From: Leeuwenhoekiella aestuarii
Lineage (GTDB): Bacteria; Bacteroidota; Bacteroidia; Flavobacteriales; Flavobacteriaceae
Length of the DNA stretch: 64,000 nt
Reading direction: 5' to 3'
Assembly: GCF_004104055.1 (NCBI RefSeq)
Contig: NZ_QOVJ01000005.1
Span: 160,691-224,690, forward strand
The position numbers were made by a program, and so were the translations under genes. Of the stretch, positions 27,513-36,581 are shown piece after piece (position 1 is the first letter of the stretch; each line of letters starts with the position of its first letter). The notes under the pieces were generated by a model, which worked only from the letters and a program-made list of their open reading frames with translations, made no database searches and was not told where the DNA came from.

Positions 27513-29039
27513 ATGAGTACTCCTATAAAGGCAAAAGCCGCATTGATTTCAGTTTTTAGTAAAGAAGGTCTTGAACCGTTAATTAAAAAGTTTAACGACC
27601 TGGGTATAACCCTTTATTCTACGGGAGGTACCGAGAAATTTATTAAAGATCTGGGCGTGCCGGTAGTACCCGTTGAAGATGTAACCTCATATCCTTCTAT
27701 TTTAGGAGGAAGAGTAAAAACACTTCACCCTAAAGTTTTTGGTGGAATTTTAAACCGTCAAGACAATGATAGCGATGTTGCCGAAATGAAAGAGTACAAC
27801 ATTCCGCAACTTGATATAGTTATTGTTGATTTATATCCTTTTGAAAAAACAGTAGCTTCTGGAGCTTCTGAACAAGATATTGTAGAGAAAATCGACATAG
27901 GCGGAATTTCATTAATACGTGCGGCTGCTAAGAATTTCAAAGACACGCTGTGTGTTTCTTCGGTTGATGACTATGAAGAAGTTTTAGAACTCATCAGCAC
28001 AAATGAAGGAACAACCACCTTAGCAGACCGCAAGCGTTTTGCAGCAAAAGCTTTTAATGTTTCTTCTCATTACGACACTGCAATTTTCAATTACTTTAAT
28101 GAAGAAGAAGTAGTTTACAAAGCAAGCTATACCAAAGGAAAATCGTTACGTTATGGAGAAAATCCACACCAAAAGGGAACTTTCTTTGGCGATTTTGATG
28201 CAATGTTTGACAAGCTTCACGGAAAAGAACTCTCCTACAACAACTTACTAGACGTTGATGCGGCGGTTAATTTAATGGCAGAATTTCAAAACGAAGATCC
28301 TACGTTTGCGATTTTAAAACACAACAATGCGTGTGGCCTTGCACAACGTGACACTTTACATCAAGCTTATGTAGATGCATTGGCAGGAGACCCTGTTTCT
28401 GCTTTCGGTGGAATTTTAATTTCAAATAAAGAGATCGATAAAGCTACTGCTGAAGAAATTCATAAATTATTCTGCGAGGTAGTGATCGCTCCTAGCTATT
28501 CTGAAGAAGCTCTAGAAATTTTAAAAGGAAAGAAAAATCGTGTTCTGTTAATTCAAAAGCCTATTAGCCTACCTACAGATCAGGTTCGCAGTTGTTTAAA
28601 TGGTGTTTTAGTTCAGGATAAAGACGCTAAAACTGACAGCTTAGAAGATCTTTCTACGGTTACGAACAATAAACCCACCTCAGATGAGTTAAGTGATTTG
28701 ATCTTTGCATCTAAGCTATGTAAGCATACCAAATCAAATACAATTGTATTTGCAAAAGGAAAGCAACTTTGCGCAAGCGGTACCGGCCAGACATCACGAG
28801 TAGATGCTCTTCGCCAGGCTATTGACAAAGCAGTTTCTTTTGGTTTTGACCTTAAAGGTGCTGTTATGGCAAGTGATGCATTTTTCCCTTTTCCAGATTG
28901 TGTTGAGCTTGCAGATAAAGCAGGTATCACCGCTGTAATTCAGCCTGGGGGATCTATTAAAGATCAGCTGAGCATAGACTATTGTAACGAGCATAACTTA
29001 GCAATGGTCATGACCGGAACAAGACATTTTAAACATTAA
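27513..29039 (+). CDS. purH: Bifunctional AICAR formyltransferase / IMP cyclohydrolase
   Basis: Catalyses the last two steps of de novo IMP synthesis. The N-terminal IMP cyclohydrolase (MGS-like) domain covers about residues 1-195 with LISVFSKEGLEP at the start and STGGTEKFI near 35. The C-terminal formyltransferase domain carries the KSLRYGENPHQ motif near 210 and the catalytic Lys-His pair in ILKHNNACG near 270. At 508 residues it is full length. The mreB-led operon follows after 72 bp in the same direction. Confidence 0.98.
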   Translation: MSTPIKAKAALISVFSKEGLEPLIKKFNDLGITLYSTGGTEKFIKDLGVPVVPVEDVTSYPSILGGRVKTLHPKVFGGILNRQDNDSDVAEMKEYNIPQLDIVIVDLYPFEKTVASGASEQDIVEKIDIGGISLIRAAAKNFKDTLCVSSVDDYEEVLELISTNEGTTTLADRKRFAAKAFNVSSHYDTAIFNYFNEEEVVYKASYTKGKSLRYGENPHQKGTFFGDFDAMFDKLHGKELSYNNLLDVDAAVNLMAEFQNEDPTFAILKHNNACGLAQRDTLHQAYVDALAGDPVSAFGGILISNKEIDKATAEEIHKLFCEVVIAPSYSEEALEILKGKKNRVLLIQKPISLPTDQVRSCLNGVLVQDKDAKTDSLEDLSTVTNNKPTSDELSDLIFASKLCKHTKSNTIVFAKGKQLCASGTGQTSRVDALRQAIDKAVSFGFDLKGAVMASDAFFPFPDCVELADKAGITAVIQPGGSIKDQLSIDYCNEHNLAMVMTGTRHFKH

Positions 29040-29111
29040 AAAATCCGTATTTTTTAACTACATTTAAAGATTAACCTTTTAGCATAATCATCCTAATTTC
29101 CACCAGCGCTT

Positions 29112-30140
29112 ATGGGCTTTTTTGATTTTCTTACCGAAGAAATAGCAATAGATCTAGGTACCGCAAACACACTAATCATACACAACGACAAAGTTGTGGT
29201 TGACAGTCCTTCTATTGTTGCCCGCGATCGGGTTAGCAACAAGATAATTGCTGCCGGTAAAGATGCTGCTATGATGCAGGGTAAAACACACGAAAACATT
29301 AAAACCATTCGCCCGCTAAAAGATGGTGTGATTGCAGACTTTGATGCCAGCGAGCAAATGATGAGCATGTTTATCAAAGAGATTCCTGCTCTTAAAAAAC
29401 GCCTTTTTGCTCCCGCTCTTCGTATGGTGATTTGTATCCCCTCTGGAATTACAGAAGTTGAGATGCGTGCGGTAAAAGAAAGTGCAGAACGGGTAAACGG
29501 TAAAGAAGTTTATCTTATTCACGAGCCTATGGCTGCTGCAATAGGTATTGGCGTTGATATTATGCAGCCAAAAGGAAATATGATTGTAGATATAGGTGGG
29601 GGCACTACAGAGATTGCAGTTATTGCTTTAGGTGGAATTGTCTGTGACAAATCAGTTAAGATCGCAGGTGATGTTTTTACCAATGACATCATTTACTATA
29701 TGCGTACCCAACACAACTTGTATGTGGGAGAACGCAGTGCGGAAAAAATAAAAATACAAATAGGAGCAGCTACTGAAGATCTAGAAGTTCCGCCGGAAGA
29801 CATGAGTGTTCAGGGGCGTGACTTGCTTACCGGTAAACCGAAACAGGTTCAGATCTCTTTCCGTGAAATCGCTAAAGCATTAGACAAATCTATCTTACGT
29901 ATAGAAGATGCTGTAATGGAAACCCTGTCGCAAACGCCACCAGAACTCGCTGCTGATATTTACAACACCGGTATTTACCTTGCTGGAGGTGGTAGTATGT
30001 TACGCGGTCTTGACAAACGTTTGTCTCAAAAAACAGATTTACCGGTATATATTGCAGAAGACCCACTACGTGCAGTAGTTCGCGGAACCGGAATTACGCT
30101 TAAAAATCTTGCTAAATTCAAGAGCGTACTTATCAAATAA
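29112..30140 (+). CDS. mreB: Rod shape-determining protein MreB
   Basis: Bacterial actin homologue that directs lateral cell-wall synthesis. The ATP-binding motifs of the actin superfamily are present: phosphate 1 AIDLGTANT (about 12-20), phosphate 2 IVDIGGGTTEIAVI (about 158-171) and the adenosine motif LAGGGSML near 290. Length 342 is standard. It opens the mreB-mreC-mreD-mrdA-rodA operon, whose genes overlap or nearly touch. Confidence 0.98.
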   Translation: MGFFDFLTEEIAIDLGTANTLIIHNDKVVVDSPSIVARDRVSNKIIAAGKDAAMMQGKTHENIKTIRPLKDGVIADFDASEQMMSMFIKEIPALKKRLFAPALRMVICIPSGITEVEMRAVKESAERVNGKEVYLIHEPMAAAIGIGVDIMQPKGNMIVDIGGGTTEIAVIALGGIVCDKSVKIAGDVFTNDIIYYMRTQHNLYVGERSAEKIKIQIGAATEDLEVPPEDMSVQGRDLLTGKPKQVQISFREIAKALDKSILRIEDAVMETLSQTPPELAADIYNTGIYLAGGGSMLRGLDKRLSQKTDLPVYIAEDPLRAVVRGTGITLKNLAKFKSVLIK

Positions 30141-30154
30141 TAGCATCGTGATTC

Positions 30155-30979
30155 ATGCAGCAAATTGTAAATTTTATAATAAAGTACAGAAACTTTCTGC
30201 TATTTGTCTTTTTGCTGTTCATATCACTGGTATTTACCATACAGTCACACTCCTATCACCGCAGCAGGTTTGTCAATTCGGCTAACTTTTTAAGCGGAGG
30301 TATTTATAGCGGACTCGATGACATCACAACTTATTTTGATCTAGAGACTCATAACGAGCAACTGGTAGAAGAAAATAATAGATTGCGAGCCAGGCTGCTT
30401 AATACCAGAGACAGTGTTTCTCAAAAAATTGACACTGCTACTTATCACAAGCGTTTTCAATTTACTACGGCCAAAGTAATCAACAATAACTACACGTTTA
30501 AAGACAATTTTTTGACTCTTAGAGCCGGAAGTAAAAATGGTCTAAAACAAGATCTAGGTGTCATCACCAGTAAAGGTATTGTGGGTATTGTAGATAATAT
30601 CTCTAAAAATTATGCTACTGTAATAAGTATTCTCAACAGCAATTCTCAAATAAATGCCAAGCTTAAAAAAAGTAATCACTTTGGAATTCTAGTCTGGAAG
30701 GGCGGCGACCCTAATATCGTAGACCTTATAGATGTGCAATCTAAAGCTCCGGTTAAAATGGGAGATACAATTGTAACCGGCGGGAAATCTACTATTTTCC
30801 CAGAAGGCATTGGCATCGGGACGATAAACTCTTTTGAGTTAGATCCCAGCGAAAATTTTTACACCATTAAGGTAAAGCTCTTTAACGACATGACTAATGT
30901 AGGTCACGTCTATGTCATTGAGAATTTGGATCGGGAAGAAATAAAAATGCTAGAACAACAGACAGCAGATGAACACTAG
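30155..30979 (+). CDS. mreC: Rod shape-determining protein MreC
   Basis: Inner-membrane protein whose periplasmic part scaffolds the elongasome. One membrane helix (residues about 12-30), a coiled coil around 60-85 (EQLVEENNRLRARLL) and the beta-rich MreC core with KNGLKQDLGVI and GIVGIV motifs are visible. Length 274 is typical. Its 3' end overlaps mreD by 11 bp. Confidence 0.96.
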   Translation: MQQIVNFIIKYRNFLLFVFLLFISLVFTIQSHSYHRSRFVNSANFLSGGIYSGLDDITTYFDLETHNEQLVEENNRLRARLLNTRDSVSQKIDTATYHKRFQFTTAKVINNNYTFKDNFLTLRAGSKNGLKQDLGVITSKGIVGIVDNISKNYATVISILNSNSQINAKLKKSNHFGILVWKGGDPNIVDLIDVQSKAPVKMGDTIVTGGKSTIFPEGIGIGTINSFELDPSENFYTIKVKLFNDMTNVGHVYVIENLDREEIKMLEQQTADEH

Positions 30980-31475
30980 TATCACTCGAAATATCATCCG
31001 TTTTGTTTTTCTGGTTTTGGTACAAATTGCCATATTTAATCACATCAACTTTTTGGGTTATATCAACCCATACCCCTATATCTTATTTATAGTTTTATTT
31101 CCTATCGGCGATAATAGAGGTTTACTGTTATTTTTGAGTTTTTTATTAGGGCTTTCTGTAGATATGTTTAGTAACAGTGGCGGTATGCATGCGGCGAGTT
31201 GTGTTACTATTGCGTTCTTAAGACCGTGGATTCTTCAATCGATATTCGGTATTGCCTATGAATATAACGCAGTAAAAATTTCAAAAGCTGCATTTGGCGA
31301 GCGTTTGCTGTACATCAGTATTTTGGTTTTTACGCATCACCTGCTATTATTTTTCCTCGAAAGTTTTAACTTTTCAGATATAATCTATATACTTAAAAAG
31401 ACGTTGTTTAGTGGAGCCTTTACCATTCTGCTCTGTTTACTATTTCTAACCCTCTTTAGTGTAAAGCGTAAATGA
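30969..31475 (+). CDS. mreD: Rod shape-determining protein MreD
   Basis: Polytopic inner-membrane partner of MreC. The 168-residue product has five or six hydrophobic helices and the conserved PYPYILFIVLFP segment near residue 35 and LGLSVDMFS near 60, both typical for Bacteroidota MreD. It overlaps both neighbours, with a 4-nt ATGA overlap to the PBP2 gene. Confidence 0.93.
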   Translation: MNTSITRNIIRFVFLVLVQIAIFNHINFLGYINPYPYILFIVLFPIGDNRGLLLFLSFLLGLSVDMFSNSGGMHAASCVTIAFLRPWILQSIFGIAYEYNAVKISKAAFGERLLYISILVFTHHLLLFFLESFNFSDIIYILKKTLFSGAFTILLCLLFLTLFSVKRK

Positions 31476-33385
31476 GAAAAATTCTTCTTTTTTCAATTGT
31501 TTTGATTTCTGGTATTTTACTTACCGGAAGACTTTTCTATTTGCAAATATTAGATACTTCTTATGCAACTCTTTCGGTAAATAACGCAATAAAACGTGTC
31601 TATGATTACCCGCAACGCGGCCATATTTATGACCGTAATGGCAGCCTTTTAGTAAGCAACCAACCTTCTTATGATGTGATGGTGATCCCACGTGAAGTAA
31701 AACCTTTTGACACCACAGAGTTCTGCGGATTACTAAAAATGACGAAGGAAGCTTTAAAAACAAGATTGAGCAAAGCTCATGTTTATTCGCCAAGATTGCC
31801 CTCTATTGTAATTCCACAACTCACAAAATCTGAATATGCGTATTTACAGGAAAAGATGCGCAAATATGAAGGGTTTTACATTCAGAAGCGTTCCCTACGG
31901 GATTATCAGGTAGATTTTGGTGCAAATTTTTTAGGATACATTGCTGAAGTTAACCGATCTGATATTGAAGACAATCCATACTATCAATCTGGTGACTTAA
32001 AAGGAAGAACTGGTGTCGAAAAGCAATACGAAGAAACTTTACGCGGCATAAAAGGTGTCAAATATATTCAGAAAGATCGTTTCAATCGGGATATTGGCGC
32101 ATACAAAAACGGGAGTTTAGATACGATTCCAGAACCTGGAAAAGACCTTACCCTTACCATAGATGCAGAACTTCAAAAGTATGGAGAAGAACTGATGGTT
32201 AATAAACGCGGCGGAATTATAGCGATTGAACCGAGCACCGGTGAAATTTTAGCTCTTATCTCTGCTCCCAATTACGACCCTAGTTTATTAGTGGGACGCC
32301 AGCGCTCTGCAAATTTCACCAAACTTTGGTACGACACCATTGCAAAACCTCTTTTTGATCGCAGCCTTCAAGCAGAATACCCACCGGGATCTCCTTTTAA
32401 AACGCTCAATGCTCTTATCGCACTACAAGAGAATGTTGTAGACACTCAAGAAAGTTTTGCGTGTCATGGGGGTTATTATTACGGCTCCAGAGGTCGCAAA
32501 CTAGGTTGTCACCATCATCCCAGTCCGCTTAGTATGGTTCCGGGTATTGCAAATTCGTGTAACGCCTATTTTGCTAATGTATACAGACGCGTGATTGACA
32601 AATATGACACCCCTCAGGAGGGGATGGATAGATGGCACAATCACTTGGCTAGTTTTGGTCTTGGTCAATATATGGGTACTGATCTACCTACCGGCCGCCC
32701 AGGGTATATACCTGATAGTGATTACTACAACAGAGCGTATGAATATCCAAAATATAAGTGGTTTAGTACCGCTACGATCTCTAACTCTATAGGTCAGGGA
32801 GAAGTAAGCCTTACCCCTATTCAATTAGCAAATGTCACAGCTACTATTGCTAACAGAGGCTGGTATTACACGCCTCATATTGTAAAAGGAATTGAAGGTC
32901 AGACGGAATTGATCCCTGAAAAATACCGTACTAAAAATGTAACAACCATTGACCCGGCTAATTTTGAACCCGTCGTAGAAGGGATGTTTGGCGCTTATAA
33001 TTATGGTACCGCTGCAGGTGTTCAAATCCCCGGTATAGAAATTTGCGGAAAAACAGGAACTGCCGAGAATTATACCAAAATAGATGGTAAACGTCAGCAA
33101 CTTACAGACCATTCTATTTTCGTTGCTTTTGCACCAAAAGACAATCCTAAAATTGCTATTGCTGTTTTTGTAGAAAATGGATATTGGGGCGGAAGATATG
33201 GAGGTAAAATTGCCAGTCTAATGATTGAGAAGCATATTAAGGGTGAGATTACCAGAACAGATCTTGAAGATTGGATTCTATCTCACAGCCTCGAAGAAGA
33301 ATATGCAAAACCACTTAGTGGTAAACCATTCCCAATTAATGATGGTAAGAAAATAAGCGGAAAAGTAGAAAAACCTATCTTATAA
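31472..33385 (+). CDS. mrdA: Penicillin-binding protein 2 (elongation transpeptidase)
   Basis: Class B PBP that cross-links peptidoglycan in side-wall growth together with RodA. One N-terminal membrane anchor (about 4-24) is followed by the dimerisation domain with RGHIYDRNG near 49-57. The transpeptidase motifs are complete: SPFK with nucleophile Ser307, SNSIGQGE as the SxN motif, and CGKTGT as the KTG motif. Length 637 is normal. Its stop and the rodA start share one base (TAATG). Confidence 0.97.
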   Translation: MRKILLFSIVLISGILLTGRLFYLQILDTSYATLSVNNAIKRVYDYPQRGHIYDRNGSLLVSNQPSYDVMVIPREVKPFDTTEFCGLLKMTKEALKTRLSKAHVYSPRLPSIVIPQLTKSEYAYLQEKMRKYEGFYIQKRSLRDYQVDFGANFLGYIAEVNRSDIEDNPYYQSGDLKGRTGVEKQYEETLRGIKGVKYIQKDRFNRDIGAYKNGSLDTIPEPGKDLTLTIDAELQKYGEELMVNKRGGIIAIEPSTGEILALISAPNYDPSLLVGRQRSANFTKLWYDTIAKPLFDRSLQAEYPPGSPFKTLNALIALQENVVDTQESFACHGGYYYGSRGRKLGCHHHPSPLSMVPGIANSCNAYFANVYRRVIDKYDTPQEGMDRWHNHLASFGLGQYMGTDLPTGRPGYIPDSDYYNRAYEYPKYKWFSTATISNSIGQGEVSLTPIQLANVTATIANRGWYYTPHIVKGIEGQTELIPEKYRTKNVTTIDPANFEPVVEGMFGAYNYGTAAGVQIPGIEICGKTGTAENYTKIDGKRQQLTDHSIFVAFAPKDNPKIAIAVFVENGYWGGRYGGKIASLMIEKHIKGEITRTDLEDWILSHSLEEEYAKPLSGKPFPINDGKKISGKVEKPIL

Positions 33386-34650
33386 TGGGGATCACTTCTC
33401 GGAACAACCGCGGTAATTTTGACTGGCTTCTTATTGTAATTTTTCTGGCTTTAATTGGTATCGGCTGGGTCAATATTTATTCGGCTTCTATAGATCCATC
33501 TGGGGTTTCAGATTTTTTTGATCTGAATAACTTATACACCAGGCAATTGCTCTTTATAGGGCTAAGCTTTCTAATCATCATTTTTGTCCTTTCGCTTGAT
33601 GCCAAATTTTTTGAGCGTTTTGCAAGTGTTATTTATGTTACCTCCATCCTGTCTCTTTTAGGCTTATTTGTCTTCGGAAAAAATATTTCGGGAGCGACAA
33701 GCTGGTATTCTTTTGGGAGCTTTGGTTTACAGCCTAGTGAGTTTGCTAAAGCGGCAACAGCACTGGCGCTAGCAAAATACCTAAGTGATATTCAAACCGA
33801 TGTGAAATCATTTGTGCATCAATTGCGGGCATTTGTGATCATCGCTTTACCCGCAATCTGTATCGTTCCCCAACCAGATCCCGGTAGCGCATTAGTTTAT
33901 GCAGCTTTCTTTTTCCCACTTTATCGCGAAGGACTATCTGGCATTTATCTCATCATAGGCTCTATCACGATCGCGCTGTTTGTACTTACTCTTGCTTTTG
34001 GTCCCATTTATATCATTGCAGGGATTGTTCTAATCGCACTCTTTTTACTTATTAAAAACAGAAAAAAACGCTTTGGTAAACGTTATTATTACATTCTTCC
34101 CTTAGTCTCTATTGTATTCGTTTTATCTGTGAATTACATCTTTCAAAATGTATTTGAGCAACGCCACAGAGACCGCTTCAATGTCGTTCTGGGGAAAGAA
34201 GTAGATATGAAAAGCATAGGTTACAATACCTACCAATCTGAAATTGCAATAGGTAATGGAGGCCTTACCGGCAAAGGCTTTTTAAAAGGCACCCAGACTA
34301 AAGGCAACTTTGTTCCAGAACAACATACCGATTATATTTTCAGTACCGTAGGTGAAGAATGGGGCTTTCTGGGAAGCTCACTGGTCATCATTTTATTTGT
34401 GGGACTGATGCTGCGCATCATCTTTTTAGCAGAAAGGCAGAAGAGCCAGTTTAGCCGTATTTATGGCTATAGTATTGCAGGAATATTATTTATTCACTTT
34501 TTAGTAAACATTGGTATGGTTACAGGTGTTTTTCCAACGGTTGGGATACCACTACCCTTTTTTAGTTATGGAGGTTCCGGGCTTTGGGGCTTTACGATTT
34601 TACTCTTTATTTTTGTAAAACTCGACAGTAATCGGGTTAATGAGTGGTAA
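33385..34650 (+). CDS. rodA: Rod shape-determining protein RodA (SEDS glycosyltransferase)
   Basis: Polytopic SEDS-family peptidoglycan polymerase that pairs with PBP2. About ten membrane helices; characteristic motifs are LQPSEFAKAATALALAKYLS near residue 113, QPDPGSALVY near 162 (with the functional Asp), and VGIPLPFFSYGGSGLWG near 390. It ends the rod operon, 2 bp from the convergent nuclease gene, with no visible terminator between them. Confidence 0.97.
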   Translation: MGITSRNNRGNFDWLLIVIFLALIGIGWVNIYSASIDPSGVSDFFDLNNLYTRQLLFIGLSFLIIIFVLSLDAKFFERFASVIYVTSILSLLGLFVFGKNISGATSWYSFGSFGLQPSEFAKAATALALAKYLSDIQTDVKSFVHQLRAFVIIALPAICIVPQPDPGSALVYAAFFFPLYREGLSGIYLIIGSITIALFVLTLAFGPIYIIAGIVLIALFLLIKNRKKRFGKRYYYILPLVSIVFVLSVNYIFQNVFEQRHRDRFNVVLGKEVDMKSIGYNTYQSEIAIGNGGLTGKGFLKGTQTKGNFVPEQHTDYIFSTVGEEWGFLGSSLVIILFVGLMLRIIFLAERQKSQFSRIYGYSIAGILFIHFLVNIGMVTGVFPTVGIPLPFFSYGGSGLWGFTILLFIFVKLDSNRVNEW

Positions 34651-34652
34651 GA

Positions 34653-35459
34653 TCAGAATTTCCAATCTTTAAGTAATTTTTCTTTCTCTATTCTGTTTTC
34701 TTCGGAATCTACAAGCTTCGGAAAGAAGTCAATGCCGGTTACAGCTTCTAAACTATCTACTGAAACTACAAAAGCTTTGAGATCTCGATCACTTTCGCTA
34801 TGCGGAATCAAAAAAGCCAAGCACGTATAACCAGAAGCAGTTTCCCGAAGCACAATCTTATAAAAAGCACGAGGTACAATTACATTCTCATGCCCTATAG
34901 TCGCCAATGGGTCAGCTAAAACTCCCCCGGTAATAATTGTGACTTTATCATATTTTCTTGCCCAGTCTCTAATTTTATTTTCTAACCTATTCCAAACACC
35001 ACCATTAAACTCGTGCAATTGAGGACTGATGTTACTGGTTAAAAAAGTTTCATTATACGCTTGACTACTAAAACTACGATCACCGGCAGGACATAAATGA
35101 CCGCGGTCATAACCACTATTTTTATAATTGCGCCAATCTGCCGCTCCGGTGCCCACAGCAGCATCAATGTCAAAATACGGCCTACTTACTTCAACACTTT
35201 TTAATTGATCATGAGTGAGCATGTATGCAACCCAGGCAGCCTGTTCTGCAGCTTCATTATAACTTAATGTATAATATTGATGATGCACAAGTGTATTGCT
35301 TTCAGCCTTCGGAAGAAAGAAAGATAATTCTTGAGATTTCACAACTTCGCCTGTCTTTACAAGCTCATTTTTTTCTTGATTCTCTATGTATTTTTCACCT
35401 AAAACAATAAGCGTAATGACCACCATCATCAAAAGTGGATAAGTATATTTTCTTTTCAT
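34653..35459 (-). CDS. DNA/RNA non-specific endonuclease (NUC family)
   Basis: A 268-residue exported nuclease of the beta-beta-alpha-metal type. The catalytic motif DRGH is at residues 118-121 and the metal-binding Asn lies in EFNGGVWNRLE near 152. An N-terminal hydrophobic segment (about 8-21) is an uncleaved anchor or signal peptide, so it should act in the periplasm or outside, e.g. in nucleic-acid scavenging. It follows the OppC-like permease gene without a gap on the same strand, so the two are probably cotranscribed; immunity or toxin signs are absent. Confidence 0.88.
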   Translation of the reverse strand: MKRKYTYPLLMMVVITLIVLGEKYIENQEKNELVKTGEVVKSQELSFFLPKAESNTLVHHQYYTLSYNEAAEQAAWVAYMLTHDQLKSVEVSRPYFDIDAAVGTGAADWRNYKNSGYDRGHLCPAGDRSFSSQAYNETFLTSNISPQLHEFNGGVWNRLENKIRDWARKYDKVTIITGGVLADPLATIGHENVIVPRAFYKIVLRETASGYTCLAFLIPHSESDRDLKAFVVSVDSLEAVTGIDFFPKLVDSEENRIEKEKLLKDWKF

Positions 35460-36578
35460 TTAATTCACTCCTTTTACATCAAGGGCATCTCGCAGCGCAT
35501 TACCCATAAGCATAAATGCCATTACCAGACTCATAATCGCAAGACCGGGAATTATCGCCAAATAGGCTTTTCCTAAAATTATATATGAATAATGGTCTTT
35601 AATCATGGCACCCCAACTAGGAACAGGCGGTTGTGCTCCAATACCTAAAAAGCTTAACCCACTTTCTATTAAAATTGCACTGGCAAAATTTGCTGCGCTT
35701 ATCACGATTACCGGCGCTAAGATATTGGGTAAAATATGCTTAAAAAGAATACGCATATCCTTATATCCTAAAGCACGTGCAGCTGTCACATACTGCGCTT
35801 CTTTTACACTCAAAACCTGCCCTCTAACAACACGTGCCACCTCAACCCACATTGTGAGACCTACCGCTATAAAAACCTGCCAAAAGCCCTTTCCTAAAGC
35901 AAGAGTAATTGCAATAACAAGGAGTAAGGTAGGTATAGACCAAGTCACATTAATAATCCACATGATGAAGGCATCGAGTTTACCACCGTAATACCCACCA
36001 ACTGCTCCTAAAAACACTCCTATTATCAATGAAATTAATACAGCAACAAAACCAATACTAAATGAAATACGAGCACCAATAAGCATTCTGCTCAAGAGAT
36101 CACGACCGTATTTATCTGTGCCTAAGAGAAACGTTTTTTCGGTTATAAATTGCGCTTCAAAATCTCCAGTGGTTATAGCTGAAATCCCAAAATCCTCTAA
36201 TGGGATGGCTTTAGTTAGCTCCAGTGAAGCATCTTCAGAATATGGGATATATTCTACTTCGTGATTACGAATTTCAAAAGAAGTAATAGGTATTTCAGAA
36301 TCTGTATTTGTTTGGCCTGTAAAAGCTTTACTCAGAAAATTTTGAACTGTAATTTCAGGTCCAGGAACAGTAAGCATTTTTACGGTAAAGCCGGGCTTTT
36401 TTGAATGAATTGCCAAATGCATTTGATTGGCGTTACGCGAATGATCGGGTGCAATGAGGTATGCAAAAAGTGCCACCAAACCACAAAATACGATATATGT
36501 AAAACTCAAAACGCCCCAGAAATTTCTTTTGAATTTCCGGAGCGCTAAATGAGTTAATGAACTAGCGTTTTCTGCCAT
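35460..36578 (-). CDS. OppC/DppC-type ABC transporter permease, orphan
   Basis: A 372-residue inner-membrane subunit of a peptide/nickel-type ABC importer. The OppC N-terminal helix (about 18-42) is followed by an unusually long insert of about 120 residues, then LGTDKYGRDLLSRML near 150 and the five-helix permease domain with its EAA loop (AQYVTAARALGYKD) and GLSFLGIGAQPPVPSWG, both diagnostic. No binding protein, OppB or ATPase gene is adjacent, so partners must be encoded elsewhere. It lies 3 bp behind the tail-specific protease gene and 0 bp before the nuclease gene. Confidence 0.88.
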   Translation of the reverse strand: MAENASSLTHLALRKFKRNFWGVLSFTYIVFCGLVALFAYLIAPDHSRNANQMHLAIHSKKPGFTVKMLTVPGPEITVQNFLSKAFTGQTNTDSEIPITSFEIRNHEVEYIPYSEDASLELTKAIPLEDFGISAITTGDFEAQFITEKTFLLGTDKYGRDLLSRMLIGARISFSIGFVAVLISLIIGVFLGAVGGYYGGKLDAFIMWIINVTWSIPTLLLVIAITLALGKGFWQVFIAVGLTMWVEVARVVRGQVLSVKEAQYVTAARALGYKDMRILFKHILPNILAPVIVISAANFASAILIESGLSFLGIGAQPPVPSWGAMIKDHYSYIILGKAYLAIIPGLAIMSLVMAFMLMGNALRDALDVKGVN

Positions 36579-36581
36579 AGG

